A stretch of 64,000 bases of DNA from Akebia trifoliata (taxonomy: Eukaryota; Streptophyta; Magnoliopsida; Ranunculales; Lardizabalaceae). Made by a program: the position numbers and the translations under genes. This document shows positions 54,991 to 64,000 of this stretch, piece after piece. Location: the NCBI GenBank assembly GCA_017979445.1, contig CM030710.1, positions 12,076,248 through 12,140,247 on the forward strand. The letters run 5' to 3'. The notes under the pieces were generated by a model, which did not search any database, had not been told where the DNA came from, and saw only the letters and a program-made list of their open reading frames with translations. Each line of letters begins with the position of its first letter. Position 1 is the stretch's first letter.

Positions 54991-57900
54991 CTTTTTTAAT
55001 TACACATCTTCATTTTCATCAAAAATTATTCATCGAAAATTAAGTTATTTTAATGTTGATTTCAAATTTTGGTGACTTGTATGACATTATTATTTTTAAT
55101 TTAAAATTTGTGGGCTTTTATAAGTAGAAATTATTATTTATAAATTGAAGACTTGAGTATTATTTATTATTTAAAAATGAATTGTATTTTAATTTTATAA
55201 GAAATAATATATTTTATTGTGTTTGATAATAAATAGGCATTTGAAACATGCAAACAATGTATAATATGATTGTAAGGGAAACAAAGACAATTTACCAGCT
55301 TCAGGGATGTGTAATAAATATGATTCAGCATCTAAACAAACAACTTTTTCAGCACTTAAATTTAGCGCTTATAAGTTTCAGCGCTTAATGCTATTCAACA
55401 CTTATTTTTTTCAATTTAACAAACAACAACTTAGTCTCTTCTCCCGCCTGCATAAATACGGCAAATCCTCTTCCCTGTTTCTCTTTCCTTTTATTTTTTT
55501 TTAATTTAAACCCCAAAGAGTCTTGTCCCCCCTTTTTTTTTTCTTGTTTACCTAATCATACTCACACTCGCCTTCAATCCACAAGTCACCAAACTCCCAC
55601 TCTTTCTAAACCTTATTTTTCTTTACTGCTTATCCCTCAGTTCTTCCATTGTTGATCATGTGTATGTCGTATCCCTTGTTTTACTCCTACGAATGATCTC
55701 AATTGTGAAGGTTGATTTTATTATAAATTAACCTTGATCACGAGTTTATCATTCAATCAATAAAATAATAAAAAGAACATGAAAAAATAGAAAAGACAAG
55801 AATTTTTTACGTGATTCGACAAATGTGCCTAAATCCACGGGTTTGGAAAGTTGTTTCATCATAAATCTCACGGTTACATCACCTCCTCACCTCTCCTCCA
55901 TATTTCTCCCTCTCCCTCTCCCTTCTCCCCCCCCTCTCTCTCCCTCCTTTTTTACAATGATTTCAAGGTCTTTAAATTATAATTGAGTATATTAGTAATT
56001 ACTTAAACTAAAAATTACATAAAAAGGGAATGAATTATCTTAAATTGAGATTCTTCCTTAATAAGATAAAGTCATTTTCAAATGATGTCACGTGTTTATC
56101 TTGAGATGCGTGTTAATGATACGGATGAGAGACAATTTTATCTTTTCACATGTTTATATAAATATTTTTTTAGTAGTATTCAAGAAATAAATGAAATTTA
56201 TTAAAAGTTAAATGTAAAGGTATTTTATAAAAATAAATTCACATCTATGGATAATTGTCTAATTATGTGCAAATCTCAAGGATTATCCTCGTAATAGAAA
56301 AATAATAATAATACTTCTAAGAATCATCCTCGTGGTGATCATCAGAAGAAACACAGACGTACACATGATGTAGGATAACCATTAGAGAGAGGCAAATACA
56401 AAAAATTTCAAAAGAATTCATCAACCCATGTTTGATCTTGAGATGGATTTGAAAATTGGATCCTCAATACTATTTGAGGAAAGTGACCAAATTTTATGTT
56501 TGGGCATCCAATGAGTAAAAAAAATTAAAAATAGAGACAATGACAGGGTATTCTACCAATAACGGATCTCTTTCTTTTATTATTGATGTATTTTTTCTAA
56601 GAATAAATGGATTGATTGATGAATGTCTTTGAATAGATGAAATGGTAAGTGGTCTATCAACATCACCTCATTTACAAGAGAAAATGGGGTCTTATCATGA
56701 ACCACTTCCATTAATTTCCCATTGTTTTCCCTATAGATTTTAAGGAAATACTTCTTCAAACCATAGCAGCTCTACTATTTGAAAGATTATATCTCCTTGA
56801 CTGTCAAATGGTACAGTGGGACCCAGTTTCAACACATCATATAATTTCGGTGATGTTATTTGTCTTCATAATAATTCACCAAACACCTACAAACTTGTCG
56901 GAATTTACTCCACAAGTTTGAAACTCGACCATAAATGTACATAAAAGCACATTTCATAACTTAGAGTTTAAATATTAAAAATTTTAATTTTTAATGATTT
57001 TAAAATTTAAGTCATTTGAATTAACTCAATTAAATTGAGCTGAGTTTTTTAATTAAAAAAAATAGCAATCAGATATTGCCAATTTGGATTAGTACTTGCA
57101 AAAAATATTTTATATATTTCTTAACGATATTCCTAAAAGAATCATAACTCACTACGTGAAAATTGAAAAATAAAATAGAAAAAATTGATGAGCCAAGGCT
57201 CATGAATTTTAGAAACTGAATTTTGACGGTTTAAATTCTTCATGTTCTCATATTTGACGACTTAGAACTGTCGAATTTCTCCCATCAATTGACAATGAAA
57301 AAATTTGACGCCAATTCGATCTCTTGGTCCGTTGAACTTTATGATATTTGACTGTCCAAAATTGTCAAATTTGGGATTTTTCACATTGTGATTACCACAT
57401 ATGTTTATGACAACTACTACAGAAATTAATATTATTACTCAATGAATTTTTAAATATTATAAAATCTTGTAAAATTGTTCATAAAAATTAAATTTAAAAT
57501 CATTACTTTTATATCATTAAAAGACGAGAGGTTGGTAATAGGTGGTAATTTTTGAAAACCATGTGATATAGACATTATTAAAATCCAATCCAATGTTTGG
57601 CTTGATCCCTAGTATTACAATATGAATAATGTTGAAGTAAGCTATGTAGATAGGCGATATTCAAATGATTTTGATCTCATCTATGTGGGTTTAGGAGCCA
57701 CCATCATTCAAAGAGTCAAGGTGTAAATGAATACTATAAAAATGAATTTTTAAATTTATTGTTTTAGCAATGAATTTGCTTTTAAGCCTTCTTTGTTTTA
57801 GCAATATAGATCTTAGTTTGATGCATAGAGGTAAAAAGGAAAATCTCTTAGAAGTAATCTCCTCCTATAAGCCCTCAAGAAGCTCTCAAGATCATTAGAA

Positions 57901-58560
57901 TAATTATTTTTTGTTATTTACTTTTCTTATAAGTTTTTAATTCTTAATGTAGATATTCTTTATTTTATTTACTTTCTTTGCAAATTTAAATTCCTAGAAT
58001 AAGCACTTTCTTATTTTCTTTCTTAATGACTCAAGAGCTAAAGAGTAATCCTTCTTTAAAAGTAATCTTCTTTTTCTAAGTCCATTACATGCATACACTC
58101 CATGTACATACATCACTATATTATCTCTAAAATGGTTATAGGTCAAAGGTGGGGATTTACCTATATCTACACCTATCTAAGATAATAAAAAACAGTCCCA
58201 CAAAATACACAACTCATGCATAAAGTCCTTAATTTTTTCATGGTGGTGTTCAATTCATGGATACCTCCTAAAGGCTAAACCAACAAAAAGATGGATCCAA
58301 ATGAGTACATAACCTCTTAAAAAAGCTTTGAGATCTAAGAAAGTGAAATTCTTATGGGTTTCCATCAAAATCCTAGGCTTACAAAAAATTCCAGTAAGCA
58401 ACATTTTTATTTTAGCTTGCTCATTAACTCAAATATTAGTTTTCTAAAACTAGACTATAGTTGTTTTACCTCTTAATTTTTTCTATAATTCTATTTATTT
58501 TCAAAAATTAAAAAAAAAATTTTAATCTTCACCTATGGTCATATACTGGTAATCATCTTA
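54991..58560. other. 3.5 kb without a recognised gene
   Basis: AT-rich with several unassigned pieces: 55320-55440 with repeated CAGC(A/G)CTTA words; 55780-55860 with TTTTTTACGTGATTCGACAA and ATCCACGG, a wording common in plant LTR retrotransposon ends; a pyrimidine-rich stretch near 55860-55950; a CACTACGTGAAAA word at 57150, followed by repeated TTTGAC(G/T) and TTGTCAAA words to 57380, possibly a decayed CACTA-type end. No coding frame with a known domain. Confidence 0.4.
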
Positions 58561-58790
58561 TGATGGGAGCGACAAGGTACCTAACACCTTCTTTATTCCT
58601 CAACCAAACCCCCTTACCTTAGATTTCTAAGTAGACCATTTCCCCTTATCATTTGGATATATGAGTCACTATAAGTCAAAAAATAGATTTTAAAATATGT
58701 TTATAGTCTTCATTCACACTTTAATTGAATAATGACAACTCTTAAACTCATATAGATTAGCTCAAGCCTTCTAAAAGGTTTCAAAACCAA
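58560..58790 (+). mobile_element. Decayed LTR 3' end of a TGTAGACACC-type family
   Basis: GACAAGGTACCTAACACCTT, ATGAGTCACTATAAGTCAAA and TTGAATAATGACAACTCTTA follow the same order and spacing as TGCCTAACACCT, GAGTGTCACC and GAATGGTGGTGATTCC at the ends of the LTRs at 59442-61348 and 51417-52486. No start or duplication is identifiable. Confidence 0.45.
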
Positions 58791-58799
58791 CATATCTAC

Positions 58800-59441
58800 A
58801 TTAATTAATAGAGAAAATATCGAATGATGTAATTGGATTATATCAGAGGAAAATTTAACACATGCATTAATATATTGGGAAGTAAGTTATTCTTCTATTC
58901 CTCATTTTAGAATATAATGACATGAAATGTAAATAAAAGTTTTAATTCATGATTAATGAAATTGCGTATGAAACCAATAGATAAATATTAAAATAATTGG
59001 ATTATTAGAAGAAATTAGATGTAAAATAATTGCATTATATAATAGACATAAATTAAAGAGTCTTAATAGATAAAGATTAAAATAGTTGGATTATTAGAAG
59101 AAATTAGATGTAAAATAATTGAATTATATAATAGACATAAATTAGAGAGTCTTACTTGAGATTCTCAATTAGTGCTAAGATGAAAAATAAAATTCAAAAA
59201 ATAATTAGTTGTGAACTCTTAACTATTAATGATATGAGATTTGAGGTTTATAATCACACAAAATTAAGAACGCACGTAATTGAAATTAGTTGTAGATATT
59301 GTACATGTGAAAAATGGGCCTAAACATTTATTTTATGCCAACATGCAATAAAAACATGTAATATTAAAAGATACGATAAGTATCAATTTAATTCTTGAGA
59401 ATTCACTATTGAAATATATATATATATAGTGTTATACAATT
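58800..59441 (+). pseudogene. Mutator-like transposase pseudogene, SWIM-finger part
   Basis: In one plus frame from 59237: RFEVYNHTKLRTHVIEISCR, then YCTCEKWA-stop-TFILCQHAIKTC. This is the SWIM zinc finger (CxC...CxHA) at the C-terminal side of MULE transposases, preceded by the usual FEV strand. Stops interrupt it at the WA-stop-T position and near 59400. 58800-59236 is heavily decayed and contains a ~95-bp duplication (about 58975-59035 and 59068-59130) but no motif. The frame is cut at 59441 by a solo LTR and resumes after it. Confidence 0.75.
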
Positions 59442-61348
59442 TGTAGACACCCCAATTTGAACAGACCCCCACTTGAAAGGACTCAAAAATAACAAACTTT
59501 CAATAAAATTGGCCAACGGGCCTCAAAAGCCCGAATCACTTAAATATGACATTTTGATCGAAAGAATTGGCGCACCCCCTCCTTCACCACTCCGCTCTCA
59601 AAACAAAAAATACCTGATTTTCAATAAAATTCACCAACGAGCCTAAAAAACTCGATTTGCCAACACGTGACATTTTGATCAATCAAATAATTTAAAAAAA
59701 AAACCTCAAAAAAATGAATAAAATTAAAAAGAGACTTGGGATACTCACTACTTTCCACAACCTTCACCGCTCCATCTCCAAAACCAAAAATACCATAAGG
59801 CCATCTAAAGCCCACGAACCCTCAATACACACAAAATGTGTTTCTAACCTTAACCCCTAATCTAAATTTGATCCTATATCACCTAAAACATACCCACCCA
59901 TGAAAACGTAATCCAAAATGACTCGTACCAATTCCTAAAATCCAAAACCCTTCTTCAAATCCAAGCCCAATACTCCTAGGCCCTTATCCATATCCAACCC
60001 ATTAACCCTAACCCACAAACCACTACCCACATCAAATCAATCGTCACTTTTTCATAAAAAATGACACATGTCATCACCTCATCTCACCTCCCTCATCAAA
60101 CCACCAACTCCCATCTTCTTCTCTAAAAAATTAACTATCCCATTACTTTTTCTCTAAAATAATCACATCAACCCACACCCCCTAACCTACTATCATCACT
60201 CCCTACTAACCAACCATCACCTTCCTCTAATCTACTCTTATCATTACTTGCAAACTCATCTATACAACATAAACCTACACTCATCTTCTCAAATCAAATA
60301 CTCATTATCTCCCATCAATTAAATTTAAACCTCTAATCTCCACACATCTTGCCACATGTCACCATCTCCCTCACCCTCTTACACCCTCCATTCTCTTAAA
60401 CAAAATACCACTCAATTAATTTCACCATCTTAAACACCCATCATCTCACCTCACCAAACAGTCCACCCAAATGGTTTGTGGGTAAAATCCAAATCATTTG
60501 GATCAAAACACAACCTATTTACCTCTATTACATAACTACACCTCTCCCAACTCCTAATTTTATACCCTCCCCCACCCTCAAAACTCATGCCATTCTCTAC
60601 TCTCCCAATATTTCACCTTATTTTACTTCTAAAAATAACTCCCAAACTCTATAAAACTCCCCTCATTCTCAATTCTCACTACCTAATGAAAATTTGAAAA
60701 AAGTTTCATCTAAAAAAATTATCTCCTCTCAACTTACATCAACTCTAAACTCACCTTAACTCTCAACCCTCAATACTCAACTCTTAATTTTCTCTCAACT
60801 CTCAACTCTTTCAAGCAAGTCAAGAAAGTCAAAGAAGGTCAATAAGAACAAGGTGGGCTTTGGATAAGAATCACCCCCTTCTCTCTTCCCCACTTCCCTC
60901 TTCTACTTCTCCCTCTCTCTACACCTACACATACACCACCAATGACTTGATCCATCAAAATGACCCTTTTTTAAATAAGAGTGTCCTCAATGGTTTGAAT
61001 CAATATCAAAGTCCCTCATACTTGATAACAGATATCAGATTTTTTGATTTTCTTTCATTTTTTTTATTTTAAAAAATAGTCCGAATCCGAGGTTACCACC
61101 ATGGTGGATGGAGTAGGATGCCTAACACCTTTCCTACTCCATAAAATGAGCCCCCTTACCTAAAATCAAAAGTTAGACCAAATGAACCATATCCGTGTGA
61201 GTGTCACCAAAATGCCAAAATTAACATATTTTTCAAAAAAATGTAATCCGGGTGACCATTCACACCCATTTCAAATATGAATGGTGGTGATTCCAAAATC
61301 CCTCAAAGTGGATGATATAATCAAAATTGAATAAATCGTGTGTCCACA
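59442..61348 (+). mobile_element. Solo LTR (1907 bp) inside the MULE pseudogene
   Basis: TGTAGACACCCCAATTTGAA at 59442 to GTGTCCACA at 61348, flanked by CAATT (59437-59441) and CAACT (61349-61353), a 5-bp duplication with one change. Shares GATGCCTAACACC and the gaccATTCACACCC block with the LTR at 51417. The middle is strongly C/A-rich (59860-60800). No internal element sequence. The frame at 60860-61072 is a chance reading. Confidence 0.78.
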
Positions 61349-61570
61349 CAACTTATATGAAAGATACTCCAATTTCATATGAGTTACAAAATCCTCTACA
61401 ATGATAAAAAAAAAAGTTTATTGATAATGACTCCACGCCGACTTAATCATCTAAAGGTTAATAAAAAGAATATCAATGTTTAAGATGTGCGACCATCACA
61501 TTATAGTCGTTGCAGATATATTGGATATAATTGATCAATATGTAGAAATTCAATTTAAATATAATTATAA
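61349..61570 (+). pseudogene. Mutator-like transposase pseudogene, C-terminal zinc knuckle
   Basis: After the solo LTR the plus strand reads PRRLNHLKVNKKNINV and then YSRCRYIGYN-stop-SIC at about 61502-61543. MULE transposases end in a basic RP-rich segment and a CX2CX4HX4C knuckle after the SWIM finger. Here the first Cys and the His are both Tyr (single-base changes) and an in-frame TGA follows. This is the downstream half of the gene at 58800-59441. Confidence 0.65.
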
Positions 61571-61999
61571 TTTTTTAATATTTAGGTGTTTAATTTTGTA
61601 TATCTGTAAGAGGTTCTCATGTAATATCTACGTTTAAAAATAATGGATCGCTTCGCTAGATCTTGGGAGCGTAATTCTCAAATTGTGCAACAAACTCGTA
61701 AACAAATTTTTGTCTATTTTTTATTTTATTACAAATTATTGATCTTCATATATGTAAAAAATGACAATAGGTTATTTGATGAGAACTTCAATATAAAAAT
61801 GATTAGGTGTTTTTTGCAAACGATGATTTGATAATTTATAATAATATCAATTTTATTTTGCAAACGAATAATGACTAGCTAAGAAAATGAAATAAAATGA
61901 TATCAATAGTACTATCTGATGCATCTAGAAATAATGTTGTTCTACACAATGCTAATAGAAAGTAGAACTCTAAGATAAATCAAATATATATATATATAT
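61571..61999. other. No recognised feature
   Basis: AT-rich. The 62-codon frame at 61643-61831 (MDRFARSWERNSQIVQQTRK) has no known domain. It ends in a (TA)n stretch just before MITE H4. Confidence 0.4.
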
Positions 62000-62359
62000 G
62001 GATGGCGTTATTACGACCCCTTTTGCGACACGACACACCATTTTGTCTTATATGGGAAAAAATGTTTGGAATGGGCTGATTGTTTGTGGGGATGATCTCT
62101 GTGATGAGGGGATCATCCTGGCAAAAAATCATCCCATTCCAAAACTTCTAACCCCATCAAAATTGATTTACAAAAATTGGACAGTCTAAAATGTTTCAAC
62201 TTGTAAACATGGGGCTAGAAGTTTCATAATGAGCTGATTTTTGGCAAGGATGATCTCCTCACCATAGACATCATCCTCACAAAAAATCAGCCCATTCCAA
62301 ACAGTTTTGCCCATATAAGACAAAATGGTGTGTCGCAAAGGGGTCGTAATAACCCGTCC
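62000..62359. mobile_element. MITE H4: Mutator-like foldback element, 360 bp
   Basis: About 80-bp terminal inverted repeats: GGATGGCGTTATTACGACCC at 62000 against the complement of GGGTCGTAATAACCCGTCC at 62359, continuing through ACACACCATTTTGTCTTATA on both sides. Inside is the family's double hairpin (GGAATGGGCTGATT, GGATGATCTC). Flanks are TATA-rich (TATATATAT and TTATATATA), so a 9-bp duplication is likely but not exact. Confidence 0.78.
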
Positions 62360-62558
62360 TTATATATAATACAAATAATTTAATAATAAAAAATAATTAA
62401 AATTTAACTCATCCATGGACATCTGTCTATATGGTAATATCCATATGTATTACGTAGCAAATAAAGCTAATAGTATTGACATGAAAGTATCCCTCAATAG
62501 GATGTAGACTTCCAAGACACTCAAGGATCAAATTGGAACAATCCTCTCTCATTATATG
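62360..62558. other. Short spacer, no feature
   Basis: AT-rich spacer between MITE H4 and the family-R repeat. The minus-strand frame 62427-62696 spans the boundary and has no domain. Confidence 0.4.
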
Positions 62559-64000
62559 TGTAAAACCCCGAATTTTTAATTCGTATCTCGAGAAAAAAAT
62601 AAATAGTGGAATTTTAAGAAAATCTTGAAAGTGGGACTTAGGGTAAAACTGTAGGACCTTGTTCTGATCATTTTTAACGGAATTTGACCCTATCATTGGA
62701 TTTAAAATGATCGAAAAATATACTTTAGCCTATAAGAATGCTTAAATGCGAGTTCGAATATAAAAGTTGCAAAATCCTCGATTACCGGGTCGGACCAGGC
62801 TAAAACAGTGACTTTTTGTTAGAGGAATAATTTTTAAAATTCGATCATACCATTGGGTTCATAACGAAAAATTATTCAACATATACTATTTATTTGTCAT
62901 TTTTGGAGATCAGGAAGTCAAATTATCACCAAAAACGAAAACGACATCAAGTTTAGGGGTCACCTCAGGCCAAAAATGTAAATTTTTGTTAGAGATAAAA
63001 TTTTTAGAAATTGACTACACCATTAGATCCGGAACGAAAAATTAGGCGAAATAGAGTATTCATTCGTCAGTTTTGGAGTCCGGATGATCAAGTTATCGTC
63101 GATCAAAACAATTGATAAAATACCGAATTCGTCCCAAATTTAATATAAATAATATTTAAATTTTTTTTATGTCATCTTCCCCAACTCGTCAATACAGTTG
63201 TGCGAAAAAAAAAATTTGTTTTTTTTTTTCCACCGATGTTCTACCTCAGATCCTTCGCAAACGGTTCGCCGTCGACAATCGCCGCAGAAGGGAAAAAGAT
63301 CTGCAGCTGCGTTCTCTAAAAAACCCACCCAACCTTTCTTCATTTCACTTTCTATTTCATCCAATATCGTCAAAAATCAGCCGTATTTGGATACGGAAAC
63401 TTTGAAATTTTGACCTCGGATTTCGTCCGTTTCGAGGTCAAACCGTCTTCCGACGCAGAAGGGAGAAATGTCCGCAACCTCATTCTCTATATAACCCAAC
63501 CAAATTCCTTCCATTTTCTCGTCTTTTTCACCCCGTATAGTAAAAAATCAGCCGTATTTTTATACAGAGATTTTGTATCTTTGACCTCGGTTTTCATCGA
63601 TTTCGGGGTCAAACCGTCTTTCGCCGTAGAAGGGAGAAGAGACGAGCACATCGAGATCTTCGAAATCACCAGGCCAGTTTCGAAAATTAGCCACTTCGAA
63701 GTTCGGTCCATCTCGATTTCCGCGCCAATCGTCTCGATTTTCGCGCACACGCTTCAATCATCTCGCCTAGTGATTGTAAGGAAATCTCAATTTCTATTAG
63801 TAATCATAGATTGTGAAAATTGCATTTAGGATTTTATTGGAAAAATTTGGATGTATTTCCGAAATATAGAATTCTTTGTTTATTTCAAAATTCACGCCAG
63901 AAATTGTATGTTTGATATGTTTAATTGTATTTTTAACAAATTATACGTGGGTAGAGTATTATAACGGGTTATTTCCATAAATTGGGTCTTGTGCACTCTT
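62559..64000 (+). mobile_element. Family-R LTR-like repeat R3 (continues beyond window)
   Basis: Starts TGTAAAACCCCGAATTTTTA and follows R2 (49874 on) and R1a/R1b (inverted) block by block, to TTGGGTCTTGTGCACTCTT at the window edge. It carries two to three tandem copies of a ~170-bp module. The small frames at 63167-63829 on both strands lie in these modules and show no known protein domain. Confidence 0.75.
63230..63670 (+). repeat. Tandem ~170-bp modules in R3
   Basis: Each module has GACCTCGGATTTCGTCCGTT (or a variant), GGTCAAACCGTCTTCCG, (G)CAGAAGGGAGAAATG and AAATCAGCCGTATTT. Copies start near 63240, 63410 and 63580. R2 has about two copies (50560-50830), R1a about two in inverted orientation (36850-37090). 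Confidence 0.7.

Noticed and set aside
57150..57380. CACTA-type transposon end (CACTACGTGAAAA)
   Set aside because: No opposite end with TAGTG or 3-bp duplication found; too weak to call.
63167..63829. Cluster of overlapping frames on both strands in R3
   Set aside because: They coincide with the GC-richer tandem modules, which occur inverted or with stops in R1a and R2; no conserved protein.

Overview
The window looks like intergenic DNA from a seed plant, most likely a dicot. The evidence is a plant type-2 lipid-transfer protein gene, remnants of plant-specific FAR1/MULE transposases and a plant PMP22-like gene, AT-rich sequence, Ogre/Tat-type Ty3/gypsy retrotransposons and a 100-base assembly gap. 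The species cannot be named from the sequence. I see one gene that looks intact: an intronless secreted nsLTP2 on the minus strand at 47343-47621. Almost everything else is transposable-element sequence, much of it nested.

Layout. 1-9745: minus-strand Ogre-like element 1. Part of its 3' LTR is off the left edge, its coding region is gutted, and it carries tandem arrays in both UTRs. 9746-16323: 3' end of a plus-strand relative; its LTR is split by a 3.8-kb solo LTR of another subfamily. 16324-21263: 3' end and LTR of another plus-strand relative with a 77-bp array. 21264-23410: plus-strand gag-protease-RT remnant of a second gypsy lineage. 23411-35921: minus-strand Ogre-like element 2, the most complete one, with LTR, PBS, 5' UTR array, ORF1, gag, protease, RT and an RNase H start. 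Its gag is interrupted by an opposite-strand solo LTR of its own family with a perfect 5-bp target-site duplication (TSD). 35922-38912: LTR-like repeats of family R. 38913-40206: a FAR1-like transposase pseudogene. 40207-44100: 5' LTR, gag and protease of a third gypsy type. 45.0-45.6 kb: PMP22/Mpv17-type exon remnants. 46.0-48.7 kb: the lipid-transfer gene, with a foldback MITE of one family on each side. 49.6-55.0 kb: a four-level nest (MITE > hAT > family-R solo LTR > second solo LTR). 59.2-61.6 kb: a MULE transposase pseudogene split by a solo LTR. 62.0-62.4 kb: another foldback MITE. 62.6-64.0 kb: a third family-R repeat.

The features form a stratigraphy rather than a pathway. TSDs (GGTTC, AGGGT, ATTTA, AATAAACC, TTTAATAAA, AATAAATAA) and interrupted reading frames order the insertions. 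The 114-bp duplication near 54.6 kb preserves the empty target site of the hAT element inside the window. No retroelement here has an intact polyprotein, so none looks autonomous. I found no tRNA, rRNA or CRISPR-like feature, and no undescribed gene system that I can support. The most novel-looking material is the rapidly changing 3' UTR arrays of the Ogre-like family, a conserved hairpin next to its primer-binding site, and the double-hairpin MITE family.
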